Below, in pieces: positions 25,583 to 36,408 of a stretch of 64,000 nt of DNA. How positions within the stretch are numbered: the first letter of the stretch is position 1; every line of letters begins with the position of its first letter. Source of the stretch: an uncultured Sterolibacteriaceae bacterium (GTDB lineage: Bacteria; Pseudomonadota; Gammaproteobacteria; Burkholderiales; Rhodocyclaceae); assembly GCA_937888595.1 (NCBI GenBank), contig CALARK010000021.1:124001-188000 (forward strand), written 5' to 3'. The notes below the pieces were generated by a model. That model saw only the letters and a list, made by a program, of their open reading frames with translations, had not been told where the DNA came from and did no database searches. A program made the translations under genes and the position numbers.

Positions 25583-26602
25583 ATGGCCCACCCGCCCCCC
25601 CATTCAGTCACCCTGAGGCCCAGCGGCCACAGCTTCGACGTCGCCGACGGCGTCACCATCCTCGACGCCGCGCTCGACGCCGGCTTCAACCTGCCCTACG
25701 GCTGCAAGAACGGCGCCTGCGGTGCCTGCAAGGGGAAAGTGCTGGCCGGCGCGGTCGATCACGGCGCCGCGCAGGAGCACGCCCTGTCCGCGCAGGAGCG
25801 TGCCGATGGCATGGCCCTGTTCTGCTGCGCGAAGCCGCAGACCGACGTCACGCTGGAAGTGCGCGAGATCGGCGCCGCGAAGGACATCCCGGTGAAGATC
25901 CTGCCCTGCCGCGTCCAGCTGCTCGAACGTGTCGCCGACGACGTGATGGTGCTGAAACTCAAGCTGCCGACCAACGAGCGCCTGCAATTCCTCGCCGGCC
26001 AGTACATCGAGTTCCTGCTCGCCGACGGCAAGCGCCGCGCTTTTTCGCTGGCCAACGCCCCGCACTGCGACGACCTGCTTGAGCTGCACATCCGCCACAT
26101 CCCGGGCGGCAACTTCACCGATCACGTGTTCCACGGCATGAAGCTCAAGGACATCATGCGCATCGAGGGACCGCTCGGCAGCTTCTTCCTGCGCGAGGAC
26201 TCCGAAAAACCGATCATCCTCGTCGCCGGCGGTACCGGCTTCGCGCCGATCAAGGGCCTCGTCGAACACGCCCTGCACATCGGGGTAAAGCGTCCGATGC
26301 ATCTCTACTGGGGCGCGAAGGACCGCGCCGGCCTCTACCTGCATTCGCTGGCCGAAAGCTGGGCAGCCGTGCATTCCCACTTCAGGTTCACGCCAGTCCT
26401 CTCCGAACCGGAAGCCGGCTGGAGCGGCCGCACCGGGCTCGTGCACCAGGCGGTGCTGGCCGATCATCCGGATCTGTCCGCCTTCCAGGCCTACGTCTGC
26501 GGTGCGCCGGCGATGTGCGAAACGGCTTTGAAGGATTTCACGGCGCAGGGCCTGCCGAAGGACGAGCTCTTCGCCGACGTTTTCAGCTACGCGCCGAAAT
26601 AA
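25583..26602 (+). CDS. [2Fe-2S]-FAD-NAD(P)H reductase (CDP-6-deoxyglucose reductase/phenol hydroxylase reductase type)
   Basis: This 339-residue electron-transfer flavoprotein has an N-terminal plant-type ferredoxin domain (CKNGACGACKGKVL with a fourth Cys in LFCCAKP). An FAD-binding domain follows with the RAFSLANAP motif near residue 155, and then an NAD(P)-binding domain (VAGGTGFAPIKGLVEH and VCGAPAMCE). Such proteins are often annotated AscD-like or as oxygenase reductases. No oxygenase genes are adjacent, so the partner is unknown. ATG at 25583 is 14 bases from the divergent gene. Confidence 0.9.
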   Translation: MAHPPPHSVTLRPSGHSFDVADGVTILDAALDAGFNLPYGCKNGACGACKGKVLAGAVDHGAAQEHALSAQERADGMALFCCAKPQTDVTLEVREIGAAKDIPVKILPCRVQLLERVADDVMVLKLKLPTNERLQFLAGQYIEFLLADGKRRAFSLANAPHCDDLLELHIRHIPGGNFTDHVFHGMKLKDIMRIEGPLGSFFLREDSEKPIILVAGGTGFAPIKGLVEHALHIGVKRPMHLYWGAKDRAGLYLHSLAESWAAVHSHFRFTPVLSEPEAGWSGRTGLVHQAVLADHPDLSAFQAYVCGAPAMCETALKDFTAQGLPKDELFADVFSYAPK

Positions 26603-26623
26603 TCCGAGGCGTCACGACCGACC

Positions 26624-28048
26624 TCAGTCCTGGAAGCGCCGGGCGATTTCCCTGAATTCCTCCTGGATCGCATCGAAAGCGTCGACCACATCCGGATCGA
26701 AATGGCTGCCGCGGCCTTCGAAGATGATGCCGGCGGCACGTTCGTGCGAAAAGGCCTCTTTGTAGATGCGTTTGCTGATCAGGGCATCATAGACATCGGC
26801 AACGGCCATCAGGCGGGCGGCGATCGGGATGTCGTCGCCCCGCAGACCGGCGGGATAGCCGCTGCCATCCCATTTCTCGTGGTGACCGGTGGCGATCTGG
26901 AAGGCCAGTTTCAGATGCTGGTTGTTCTGCAGGTCGGACAGTTCGCCGGAATAAGTGATGGCATTGCCACCCAGCGTGGTGTGGGTCTTCATGATCTCGA
27001 ACTCGTCGGGCGTCAGCCGGCCCGGCTTGAGCAGGATGGCGTCCGGGATGCCGACCTTGCCGATATCGTGCAGCGGCGCCACCTGGTACAGGGTGTCGAT
27101 GATCTCGTCTGACAGGAATGCGCTGAAGCGCCGATGTTCGCGCAGCTGGCGGGCCAGCGCACGCACGTAGTTCTGCGTGCGCTGGATGTGGAAGCCGGTC
27201 TCGTTGTCGCGGGTTTCCGAGAGCGAACACATCGCCATGATCATGACGTCCTGGATGGCGACGACCTCTTTCGTCTTGGCGACCAGTTCGGCCGTGCGCT
27301 CCTGCACGAGGCGCTCGAGCAGCTTGCCCTCGTCGCGCAGCAGCGCGTTCGCCGATTCGAGTTCCCGCTTCGCCTCCTCGACGAGTCGCTTCTGCGACAT
27401 CAGCTGTTCGGCCATGGCCAGGTTCTCGAAACGCTGGCTGACGGTGACGAAGATCATCCGCTGCAACTCGCGTCCCGAAGCGACGATGACGACGGTGAAC
27501 AGCAGGAGCATGTAGGTCAGGACGTTGTGAGGGGCGTCGTCGACGCTCACGACGCGGAAGGTCAGCGGCACCATCACACCGATCAGATAGACGATCATCG
27601 AAGGTGCATGGACGGAAATCATCGTCACGGCCCCTGCGGCCAGCGCCAGCATCAGGCAGATCAGCAGGATCTGCTGCTCGAGCCCCTCGGGATAGAAATA
27701 CATGAACGCCGATCCCCACAGCAGCCCGACACCCAGCGAGAGGATCGTGAAGTGGCGGCTCCAGTCACGGCAGTCCGAGACGCTGTCGAGCCGGTTGCGG
27801 TCGCGGTGCCACTTGATGAACTCCCAGGCATGGAAGGTATAGGTGGTCGCGATCCAGACCAGCAGGTCGTAGTGCTCGGACTGGCCCCACAGCACCGTTA
27901 CAAACAGGAGCTGGAGAAGCGCCTGCGTTGCCGTCAGCAGCGGATAGGTCTGAAGGCGGATGCGCAACTGCTCGGCGCGCGTACGGCGATTGTCCGGCGT
28001 GATGCTGAAACGCAGTTCGTTCAGTGCATGCCGCACGGTGCCCAGCAT
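26624..28048 (-). CDS. Membrane HD-GYP domain phosphodiesterase (c-di-GMP)
   Basis: This 474-residue protein has six or so hydrophobic helices in the first 215 residues, a coiled-coil linker (about 220-270) and an HD-GYP domain. The HD motif PLHDIGKVGIPD and the GYP motif HHEKWDGSGYPAGL are intact, so active c-di-GMP hydrolysis is expected. ATG at 28048 is chosen because GGGAG upstream is well spaced; GTG at 28054 would overlap the livF stop. It is the last gene of the liv operon, an unusual attachment for a transporter. Confidence 0.9.
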   Translation of the reverse strand: MLGTVRHALNELRFSITPDNRRTRAEQLRIRLQTYPLLTATQALLQLLFVTVLWGQSEHYDLLVWIATTYTFHAWEFIKWHRDRNRLDSVSDCRDWSRHFTILSLGVGLLWGSAFMYFYPEGLEQQILLICLMLALAAGAVTMISVHAPSMIVYLIGVMVPLTFRVVSVDDAPHNVLTYMLLLFTVVIVASGRELQRMIFVTVSQRFENLAMAEQLMSQKRLVEEAKRELESANALLRDEGKLLERLVQERTAELVAKTKEVVAIQDVMIMAMCSLSETRDNETGFHIQRTQNYVRALARQLREHRRFSAFLSDEIIDTLYQVAPLHDIGKVGIPDAILLKPGRLTPDEFEIMKTHTTLGGNAITYSGELSDLQNNQHLKLAFQIATGHHEKWDGSGYPAGLRGDDIPIAARLMAVADVYDALISKRIYKEAFSHERAAGIIFEGRGSHFDPDVVDAFDAIQEEFREIARRFQD

Positions 28049-28050
28049 CC

Positions 28051-28764
28051 TCACTCTCCCAGGTAGGCCGCACGCACGCGCGGATCGGCGAGCAGGTGGG
28101 CGGACGTATCGGCCAGCGTGATCCGGCCGCTTTCCATCACATAGCCGCGCGTGCAGGTCTGCAACGCGAGGCGGGCGTTCTGTTCGACGAGGAGGATGGT
28201 CACGCCTTGCGCGGCGACGGTGCGGATCACCTCGAAGATCTTATCCACCATCAGCGGTGCGAGCCCCATCGAGGGTTCGTCGAGCAGCAGCAATTGTGGC
28301 CGGCCCATCAGCGCACGGCCGATCGCCAGCATCTGCTGCTCGCCGCCGGAGAGCGTGCCAGCGACCTGGTCACGGCGTTCCGCCAGGCGCGGCAGCATGG
28401 CGTAGATGCGTTCGAGATCAGCTCCGATCTCGCCCTTGTCGTTGCGATGGTAGGCGCCCATCGCGAGATTCTCGGCCACCGTCAGGCGCGTGAAAATGCC
28501 GCGCCCTTCGGGGACCAGTGCGAGCCCCTTGCCGATCAGCGCGTGGCTCGGCAGCCGGTCGAGACGGTCATCGCGATAATGGATCTCGCCGGAAGACGGA
28601 ATCATGCGCGCCAGCGCCTTGAGCGTCGAGGTCTTGCCCGCGCCGTTGGCACCGATCAGGCAGACCAGTTCACCTTCCTCGACGGCGAAGGAGATGCCCT
28701 TGACGGCGGTGATGCCGCCATAGTGCACCTCGAGGTTCAGGGCCTCAATGAGCGCTCGTGCCAA
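28051..28764 (-). CDS. livF: Branched-chain amino acid ABC transporter, ATPase LivF
   Basis: This ABC ATPase of about 237 residues has Walker A GANGAGKTSTLKAL, the signature LSGGEQQMLAIGRAL and Walker B LLLLDEPSMGLAP, with the LivF-type C-terminus RAAYLGE. No ATG lies at the homology start. TTG at 28764 has a GAGG site; ATT at 28749 would give the exact family N-terminus. It overlaps livG by 20 bases. With LivG, LivH, LivM and the lipoprotein LivK it imports leucine, isoleucine, valine or related compounds. Confidence 0.92.
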   Translation of the reverse strand: MARALIEALNLEVHYGGITAVKGISFAVEEGELVCLIGANGAGKTSTLKALARMIPSSGEIHYRDDRLDRLPSHALIGKGLALVPEGRGIFTRLTVAENLAMGAYHRNDKGEIGADLERIYAMLPRLAERRDQVAGTLSGGEQQMLAIGRALMGRPQLLLLDEPSMGLAPLMVDKIFEVIRTVAAQGVTILLVEQNARLALQTCTRGYVMESGRITLADTSAHLLADPRVRAAYLGE

Positions 28765-29512
28765 GGTAGGCCTCGATGACTTTGGGGTCGGCGCGCACCA
28801 CGGCGGGGACGTCCTCGGCAATCTTCTCACCGTAGTCGAGTACGGCGACGCGGTCGCACAGCCCCATCACCAGCTTGACGTCATGCTCGATCAGCAGCAC
28901 CGTCAGGCCGTCGGCACGCAGGCCCTCGACGAGTTCGCGCAGCGCAGCGGTCTCGGTGGCGTTCATCCCGGCGGCCGGCTCGTCGAGCGCGAGCAGCTGC
29001 GGTTCCGTCGCGAGTGCGCGGGCAATTTCGAGGCGGCGCTGGTCGCCGTAGGAGAGATGGCGGGCCAGGTCGCCGGCGCGGTGGGCGATGCCGACATAGT
29101 GCAGCAGTTCCTCGGCCCGGCGGCGAATGGCGGCCTCTTCCGCGCGCTGGGCGGCCGTGCGCAGAATGGCGCCGAAGACGCCGGCCTGCGTACGCACATG
29201 GCGGCCGACCATGACGTTCTCCAGCGCGGTCATGTTGCCGAACAGGCGGATGTTCTGGAAGGTACGCGCGATGCCGGCCTGCGCGACCTGGTGCGGGCTG
29301 CCGAGTTCGAGCGGCTTCCCTGCAAACATCACCTCGCCTGCGTCACGGGCATAAAGCCCGGTGAGCACGTTGAAGAAGGTGGTCTTACCGGCGCCGTTCG
29401 GGCCGATCAGTCCGTAGATCTCGCTCCTGCGGATGGTCAGCGAGACGTCCTTGAGCGCCTGCACGCCGCCGAATTTTTTCGAGATGGTGCGCGCTTCCAG
29501 CAGGACCGTCAT
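28745..29512 (-). CDS. livG: Branched-chain amino acid ABC transporter, ATPase LivG
   Basis: This 255-residue ATPase starts MTVLLEARTISKKFGG. It has Walker A GPNGAGKTTFFNVLTG, the signature region LSYGDQRRLEIARAL and Walker B LLALDEPAAGMN, with the LivG-type GIARTFQNIRLFGNMT insert. The start at 29512 overlaps the livM stop (ATGA). It pairs with LivF as the cytoplasmic motor of the importer. Confidence 0.95.
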   Translation of the reverse strand: MTVLLEARTISKKFGGVQALKDVSLTIRRSEIYGLIGPNGAGKTTFFNVLTGLYARDAGEVMFAGKPLELGSPHQVAQAGIARTFQNIRLFGNMTALENVMVGRHVRTQAGVFGAILRTAAQRAEEAAIRRRAEELLHYVGIAHRAGDLARHLSYGDQRRLEIARALATEPQLLALDEPAAGMNATETAALRELVEGLRADGLTVLLIEHDVKLVMGLCDRVAVLDYGEKIAEDVPAVVRADPKVIEAYLGTSAH

Positions 29513-30564
29513 GCGTCCGCTTCCTTCATTTCGCCCATTTCCTTTTGGTGCCGCGCTTCGGGCCACAGACCCGCCGGCCGAAAGCGCATCGTCAGCACCA
29601 GCGCGGCGCCGAAGATCAGCATGCGCAGCACTTCGGGCTCGACCAGCAGATGGCCGAACAGCGCCTTCTGCACCGGCTCGACGGTGTAGCGCAGGAACTC
29701 GGGGACGAAGGACAGCAGCAGCGCGCCGGCGATGACGCCCCAGACGTTGCCCATGCCGCCGAGCACCACCATCGCCAGCACCATGATCGATTCGTGCAGG
29801 ATGAAGCTCTCGGGGCTGACGAAACCCTGCATCGCGGCGAACATGCCGCCGGCGATGCCGCCGAAACTGGCGCCCATCGCGAAGGCAAGCAGCTTGACGT
29901 TGCGCGTGTTGATGCCGGCCGCCTTGGCGGCGACCTCGTCTTCACGGATCGCCACCCAGGCGCGGCCGATGCGCGACTTCTGCAGGCGCAGATTGACGAT
30001 GATCACGCCGAGCAGCAACAGCAGCAGCACGTAGTAGTACTTGGCCGGGCCGGTGAAATCGATGCCGAGGAAAGTGTCGGTGGCACGGAAGTCGAGGCCG
30101 CCGACCGAGAAGCCGTCGATGCGCGTGATGCCCTTGGGCCCGTTGGTGATGTTGAAGGGCGCCGAGAGGTTGTTCATGAAGATGCGCACGATCTCGCCGA
30201 AGCCGAGCGTCACGATGGCGAGGTAATCGCCGCGCAGCCGCAAAGTCGGCGCGCCCAGGACGGCACCGGCGACGCAGGCGCACAGCGCGCCGACCGGGAG
30301 GATGACCCAGAACGGCAGGTGCAGGCCGAAATGCGGCGAGGCCAGCAGCGCCCAGACGTAGGCGCCGACGGCGTAGAAGGCGATATAGCCGAGGTCGAGC
30401 AGGCCGGCCATGCCGACGACGATGTTGAGGCCGAGCGACAGGAAGACGAACAGGATGGCGAGGTTGGCGATGCGCACCCAGGCCGTGCCGACCTGCGTCA
30501 GCACCAGCGGCAGCGCCAGCAGGGCGAGCGCGACGAGGATGAAGCCGATGGTCTTGCGGTTCAT
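29509..30564 (-). CDS. livM: Branched-chain amino acid ABC transporter, permease LivM
   Basis: This 351-residue permease has about ten membrane helices. The conserved LRLRGDYLAIVTLGFGEIVRI segment (residues 135-155) and the cytoplasmic coupling loop RIGRAWVAIREDEVAAKAAGIN identify LivM. The start at 30564 overlaps livH by 4 bases. A weak resemblance to the dispersed element at about 30242 is explained by this conserved protein motif. Confidence 0.95.
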   Translation of the reverse strand: MNRKTIGFILVALALLALPLVLTQVGTAWVRIANLAILFVFLSLGLNIVVGMAGLLDLGYIAFYAVGAYVWALLASPHFGLHLPFWVILPVGALCACVAGAVLGAPTLRLRGDYLAIVTLGFGEIVRIFMNNLSAPFNITNGPKGITRIDGFSVGGLDFRATDTFLGIDFTGPAKYYYVLLLLLLGVIIVNLRLQKSRIGRAWVAIREDEVAAKAAGINTRNVKLLAFAMGASFGGIAGGMFAAMQGFVSPESFILHESIMVLAMVVLGGMGNVWGVIAGALLLSFVPEFLRYTVEPVQKALFGHLLVEPEVLRMLIFGAALVLTMRFRPAGLWPEARHQKEMGEMKEADA

Positions 30565-31553
30565 GCTCTCTCGGACACCCTTTCGCCGAGCAGTCCGGAA
30601 GGCCGGAACACCAGCACGAGGATCAGCACGAGGAAGGCGAACACATCCTGGTAGTTGCTGCCGAACAGCACGACATGGCCGTCGGCCATGCAGCGTTCGG
30701 CGAGCAGGTCGCGCGCGACCGGCCACTGGCACAGGTCGGTGAACTCGCCGATGTAGCCGGCACCGAGCGCCTCGACCAGGCCGAGCAGGATGCCGCCGAG
30801 CATCGCGCCGGCGAGGTTGCCGATGCCGCCCAGCACCGCCGCCGAGAAGGCCTTGAGGCCGAGGATGAAGCCCATCGTGTAGTGGGCGATGCCGTAGTAG
30901 GTGCCCACCATCACGCCGGCCACCGCACCGAGCGCGGCGGCAATGACGAAGGTGACGGCGATGACGCGGTTGGCATCGACGCCCATCAGCGCGGCGACGC
31001 GCACGTCTTCGGCGGTGGCGCGGATGGCGATGCCGAATTTCGTGCGATAGACGAACCAGGTCAGCCCGGCCATCATCGCGACCGACAACAGGATGATGGC
31101 GATCTGCACGCTGCTGATCGCCGCACCGCCGATGGCATGACTCGTGTTCTCCATGATCTGCGGAAAAGCGCGCGGATCGCGTCCCCAGATCAGCAGCGCG
31201 AGGTGCTGCAGAACGATCGACATGCCGATCGCCGTGATCAGTGGCGCGAGGCGCGGCGCATGGCGCAGCGGCCGGTAGGCAACGCGTTCGAGCAGGTAGC
31301 CGATCGCCATGCAGACGGGAATCGCCGCCAGCACGCCACCCAGCACGATGACGACCGGCGGCAGCGGCAGGCCCATGCCGACCACGGCCATGATGACGCT
31401 GAAGGCGACCATCGCGCCGATCATCACCACTTCGCCGTGGGCGAAGTTGATCAGCTGGATCACGCCATAGACCATCGTGTAGCCGAGTGCGACGATGGCA
31501 TACACGCTGCCCGTGGTCAGGCCGTTGATGATCTGCTGGAGAAGGATATCCAC
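30561..31553 (-). CDS. livH: Branched-chain amino acid ABC transporter, permease LivH
   Basis: This 330-residue permease starts MDILLQQIINGLTTGSVYAIVALGYTMVYG, the family hallmark (GTG start at 31553). About eight helices are visible. The region around 265-295, with several charged residues and two cysteines (FTDLCQWPVARDLL and AERCMADG), is an insertion compared with short LivH proteins. It overlaps livM by ATGA and follows livK past a terminator, which would set the ratio of binding protein to membrane parts. Confidence 0.95.
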   Translation of the reverse strand: MDILLQQIINGLTTGSVYAIVALGYTMVYGVIQLINFAHGEVVMIGAMVAFSVIMAVVGMGLPLPPVVIVLGGVLAAIPVCMAIGYLLERVAYRPLRHAPRLAPLITAIGMSIVLQHLALLIWGRDPRAFPQIMENTSHAIGGAAISSVQIAIILLSVAMMAGLTWFVYRTKFGIAIRATAEDVRVAALMGVDANRVIAVTFVIAAALGAVAGVMVGTYYGIAHYTMGFILGLKAFSAAVLGGIGNLAGAMLGGILLGLVEALGAGYIGEFTDLCQWPVARDLLAERCMADGHVVLFGSNYQDVFAFLVLILVLVFRPSGLLGERVSERA

Positions 31554-31572
31554 GCGGAAATGTTACCCGATG

Positions 31573-31615
31573 AAAAAAGCGACGGCACCCTGCGGTTTCC
31601 CGGGGGTGCCGTCGC
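31573..31615 (-). terminator. Intrinsic terminator after livK
   Basis: On the minus strand, GCGACGGCACCC pairs with GGGTGCCGTCGC and is followed by TTTTTT. It lies between livK and livH, so livHMGF would be expressed by read-through or from an internal promoter. Confidence 0.88.
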
Positions 31616-31637
31616 CGTCCCGTCGGCGCCGACTTTT
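31614..31637 (-). repeat. Dispersed 24-bp element at the livK stop codon
   Basis: GCCGTCCCGTC then GGCGCCGACTTTT. It overlaps the livK TAA stop, as at mutM, and touches the arm of the livK terminator. Confidence 0.85.
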
Positions 31638-32868
31638 ACTTGGCGGCGGGCGGGGCGACGAGCGCCGCGTACTCGTCGAGGGTCAGCGACTTGCCGCCCT
31701 TGATGATCGCCAGCGGCGTGATCTTCGCGTCCTTCAGGGTGAAGATCGTCATTTCGGCGTCCTTGCGATCACCCTTTTCGTCGAACCGGATCGTGCCCGA
31801 GGCACCCGTGAAATCGATCGCCTTCAGCGCCGGCAGGTATTTGGCCGGATCGGCCGAATCGGCCTTCTGCATCGCGGCGATCAGCAGCTTGGTCGAGTCG
31901 TAGGTGAAGGGCGCATAGAGGATCGGATCGATGCCGAACTTCGCCTTGTAGGCATCGGTGAAGCTCTTGCCCGCCGCCTGCACGGGAATGCCCGCCTGCG
32001 AGCAGATCAGGCCTTCGGCGGCCGCGCCGGCCAGTTCCGCCATCTTGTCGGTACACGCACCGTCGCCGAAGCTGAACACGGCGGCGAGCTTGAGTTCGCG
32101 CGCCTGCTTGAGCAGCGGGCCGCCGGTGGCATCCATGCCGCCGTAAAAAACGGCGTCCGGCTGCTTGCCCTTGATCTTGGTGAGGATGGCCTTCCAGTCG
32201 GCCGTCTTGTCGGTGCCCTTCTCGCGCGGCAGCACCGTCACGCCGGCCGCCTTGAGCGTCTTCTCGACTTCGTTGGCCAAGCCCTCGCCGTAGGCGGTGG
32301 CGTCATCGATCACCGCGACGGTCTTGGGCTGGTAGGTCGCGACGAGATAATTGGCGACAGCCGGTCCCTGCTGGTCGTCGCGGCCGACGACGCGGAACAC
32401 GCCGGCGAATCCCTGCTCGGTCAGGGCCGGGTTGGTCGAAGAACCGGAAATCATCGGAATGCCGGCCTGGTTGTAGATCGCCGAGGCGGGAATCGATACG
32501 CCCGAATTGAGGTGGCCGACCACGCCGACGACCTTCGCATCGACGAGCTTCTGCGCCACCGTGTTGCCGACTTTCGGATCGCCCTGATCGTCTTCACCGA
32601 TGACCTCGAACGTCACCGGAGCACCGCCGATCCTGATGCCGGCCGCATTCGCCTCTTCGGCCGCGAGACGGGCACCGTTCTCGTTGTCCTTGCCGAGATG
32701 GGCGATACCGCCGGTCAGCGGGCCGACGTGGCCAATCTTCACGACGGTCGCAGCCGGTGCAACAGGGGCTGTCGCGGCGGGCTTGGGCGCCTCCTCATTC
32801 TTGCCGCAGCCCATCATCAGGAGGGCGGCGGCAACGGACAGCGACAGGGCTTTGACGGAAAAATTCAT
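31636..32868 (-). CDS. livK: Branched-chain amino acid-binding lipoprotein LivK/LivJ type
   Basis: This 410-residue periplasmic binding protein has a lipoprotein signal ending LLMMGCGK (Cys21), so it is membrane-tethered, and then an Ala/Pro linker. The mature fold begins VVKIGHVGPLTGGIAHLGKD, the family signature, and contains GVVGHLNSGVSIPASAIY. The start at 32868 has a GGAGATAAG site. It delivers ligand to the LivHMGF complex encoded downstream. The true ligand could be amino acids, urea or aromatic compounds. Confidence 0.93.
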   Translation of the reverse strand: MNFSVKALSLSVAAALLMMGCGKNEEAPKPAATAPVAPAATVVKIGHVGPLTGGIAHLGKDNENGARLAAEEANAAGIRIGGAPVTFEVIGEDDQGDPKVGNTVAQKLVDAKVVGVVGHLNSGVSIPASAIYNQAGIPMISGSSTNPALTEQGFAGVFRVVGRDDQQGPAVANYLVATYQPKTVAVIDDATAYGEGLANEVEKTLKAAGVTVLPREKGTDKTADWKAILTKIKGKQPDAVFYGGMDATGGPLLKQARELKLAAVFSFGDGACTDKMAELAGAAAEGLICSQAGIPVQAAGKSFTDAYKAKFGIDPILYAPFTYDSTKLLIAAMQKADSADPAKYLPALKAIDFTGASGTIRFDEKGDRKDAEMTIFTLKDAKITPLAIIKGGKSLTLDEYAALVAPPAAK

Positions 32869-32954
32869 TGACTTATCTCCATGAGGGGGCGGGCGAACAG
32901 GGTCGATTGTTGCGGCTGCGCTTGCATGTGTCAATCGCGGCGGCCGGACAGCGG

Positions 32955-32984
32955 GCAATAAAAAACCCGGCCGAAGCCGGGCTT
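32955..32984 (-). terminator. Intrinsic terminator after the cytochrome c gene
   Basis: On the minus strand, AGCCCGGC and GGCCGGGT pair around TTC and are followed by TTTTTATTG. It ends the monocistronic cytochrome c transcript ahead of livK. Confidence 0.9.
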
Positions 32985-33001
32985 TCCTGAAGCCGGGACG
33001 C

Positions 33002-33313
33002 TTACTTGGCGCCAGCCAGAATCCACTTGACCAGCGTCTCGATGTCGGCGTCCTTGACGGCGGCGTTCGGCGGCATCGGGATCTGTCCCCACACGCCCTT
33101 GCCGCCCTTCTTGACCTTCTCGGACAGCATCTTGACGGCGCCGGCATCGCCCTTGTACTTGGCGGCGACGTCCTTGTAGGCCGGGCCGACCATCTTCTTG
33201 TCGACCTGGTGGCAGGACATGCAGTTGCTCTTCTTGGCGAGCGCCATATCGGCCATGGCGGGGGCGGAGACCATCACGCCAGCGGCGATCAGGGCGGTAG
33301 CGATGATTTTCAT
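33002..33313 (-). CDS. Small class I cytochrome c (c551/c552 type)
   Basis: This 103-residue periplasmic cytochrome has a signal peptide (residues 1-21), then one heme motif CMSCH (Cys31, Cys34, His35). The axial-ligand region GVWGQIPMPPN holds Met in the c551/c552 pattern. It carries electrons to terminal oxidases, cytochrome cd1 nitrite reductase or peroxidases. The start MKIIATALIA at 33313 begins the signal peptide; the longer in-frame extension is not needed. It is monocistronic with a strong terminator. Confidence 0.94.
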   Translation of the reverse strand: MKIIATALIAAGVMVSAPAMADMALAKKSNCMSCHQVDKKMVGPAYKDVAAKYKGDAGAVKMLSEKVKKGGKGVWGQIPMPPNAAVKDADIETLVKWILAGAK

Positions 33314-33375
33314 GTGCGTTTTCCTCGAATGAATGACGGGGCGGTTGAAATTTCGAGCCGGCAGTCTAGCGGAAT

Positions 33376-35370
<1,995 letters not shown>

Positions 35371-35396
35371 GTCGGGCCTCCTGCGGGAAGCCCGAC
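35371..35396 (-). promoter_or_regulatory. Hairpin presenting the ribosome-binding site of the DUF255 gene
   Basis: On the minus strand, GTCGGGC pairs with GCCCGAC (7 bp) and abuts the ATG. The 12-base loop contains the AGGAG ribosome site. Such a structure could tune translation start, but no ligand or regulator is evident. Confidence 0.45.
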
Positions 35397-35428
35397 TATA
35401 CCTGATTAATTTTGTCGGTTAATGCCGA

Positions 35429-35962
35429 TCAGGGCATGAGGTCCTTGAGCAGGCTGTCGACATCCTTCTGCGACAGGCGCTGGTCCTCGGTCGGGCCGCC
35501 GCCCTCGACCACGATGATGGCCCCGACGAGCGCCTTCATCGCCTTGCGCAGCGCCTGGCCGGCGAGATCCTGGAATTCCTGCGCGACGATGATGTTGGTC
35601 AGGTGGCTGCTGACGCCGGCCAGCTTCTCTTCGAGCTCCTTGCGGCTCCAGTCCTTGCCGAGCGAGGTTTGCGCCTCCTTGACGAGCTGCTTGGCCGCCT
35701 CGGCTTCGAGCAGCGACTTGGTGGCGGCATCGGCCGTCATGCGCTCGACGCTGCCGAGGATCGAGGAAACTTCTTTCGGATTGCCGGCCGAACGCTTGCT
35801 CAATCCCTTGGCGGCCTGATTGAGCTCCTTGGCCAGCAACTTGAGTTCGCTCAGTACCTGGCCGGTGGCCTGGGCCGGCTTCTTGGCGGCGGGCTTGCGC
35901 GCGGCGGGTTTCTTTGCGGCCGGCGGCCTGGCGGCGGTTTTTTTCTTTGCAGGTGTTGCCAT
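35429..35962 (-). CDS. CheZ-like phosphatase domain protein with Lys/Ala/Pro-rich N-terminus
   Basis: This 177-residue protein has a histone-H1-like N-terminal tail (residues 4-30, repeated PAAKKPA units), then a long helical bundle. VAQEFQDLAGQALRKAM near residue 130 matches the CheZ active-site helix, keeping the catalytic Asp (132) and Gln (136) of the DLTGQ motif. The C-terminal DVDSLLKDLMP resembles the CheZ tail that binds CheY. The start at 35962 has a GGGGAGG site. There are no chemotaxis neighbours. A phospho-CheY or other receiver phosphatase is inferred. Confidence 0.7.
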   Translation of the reverse strand: MATPAKKKTAARPPAAKKPAARKPAAKKPAQATGQVLSELKLLAKELNQAAKGLSKRSAGNPKEVSSILGSVERMTADAATKSLLEAEAAKQLVKEAQTSLGKDWSRKELEEKLAGVSSHLTNIIVAQEFQDLAGQALRKAMKALVGAIIVVEGGGPTEDQRLSQKDVDSLLKDLMP

Positions 35963-35982
35963 GATGCCTCCCCTTTCGAAAT

Positions 35983-36402
35983 TCAGCCAAACAACGCGCG
36001 CCACCAGCGCTTGCGGCCTTCCGGCAGCGGCCCGGCGGGCTTGAGATCCTCCGGCGGCACCTTGCAGAGAATCCAGCCTGGCAGTGGCGGGTTGTCCGAG
36101 AAGCCGCAGGATACGCCGAGATTATTTGGATCGAAGATTTTCACGAAGCCGGGCGCGTCGAGGTTGTCGGCATAGACGATGCCGCAATAATCGTGATGAT
36201 GTTCCTTGCGCAGCAACGCGTCGATCTGCGCGATGAACGCATCGACGGCCTCGGCGGAGGCCGCATTGCTGGGCGGCATTTCGCCGACGGCATAGACATA
36301 CCAGCCGGCCGCCGGATCGATGCGCTTCCAGAAGGCATCGAGCTGCTCCCACGACATCACCGACCAGAGCCGGCCGGTAAACAACGCATGAAAATCGCTC
36401 AT
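35983..36402 (-). CDS. Conserved hypothetical protein, Betaproteobacteria type
   Basis: This 139-residue soluble protein has no signal peptide or membrane segment. Notable features are the N-terminal DFHALFTGRLWSVMSWEQLDAFW, an acidic middle, a HHHDYCGIVYADN segment and an ending PEGRKRWWRALFG. It lies 6 bases after ilvD on the same strand, so translation is probably coupled to ilvD or the upstream unit. I do not recognise a function; single-domain proteins of this look occur beside housekeeping genes in related bacteria. Confidence 0.75.
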   Translation of the reverse strand: MSDFHALFTGRLWSVMSWEQLDAFWKRIDPAAGWYVYAVGEMPPSNAASAEAVDAFIAQIDALLRKEHHHDYCGIVYADNLDAPGFVKIFDPNNLGVSCGFSDNPPLPGWILCKVPPEDLKPAGPLPEGRKRWWRALFG

Positions 36403-36408
36403 CGTGCT

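Noticed and set aside
30242..30265. Possible dispersed-element copy in livM
   Set aside because: The similarity is explained by the strongly conserved GAPTLRLRGDY motif of LivM, and the middle of the element does not match.
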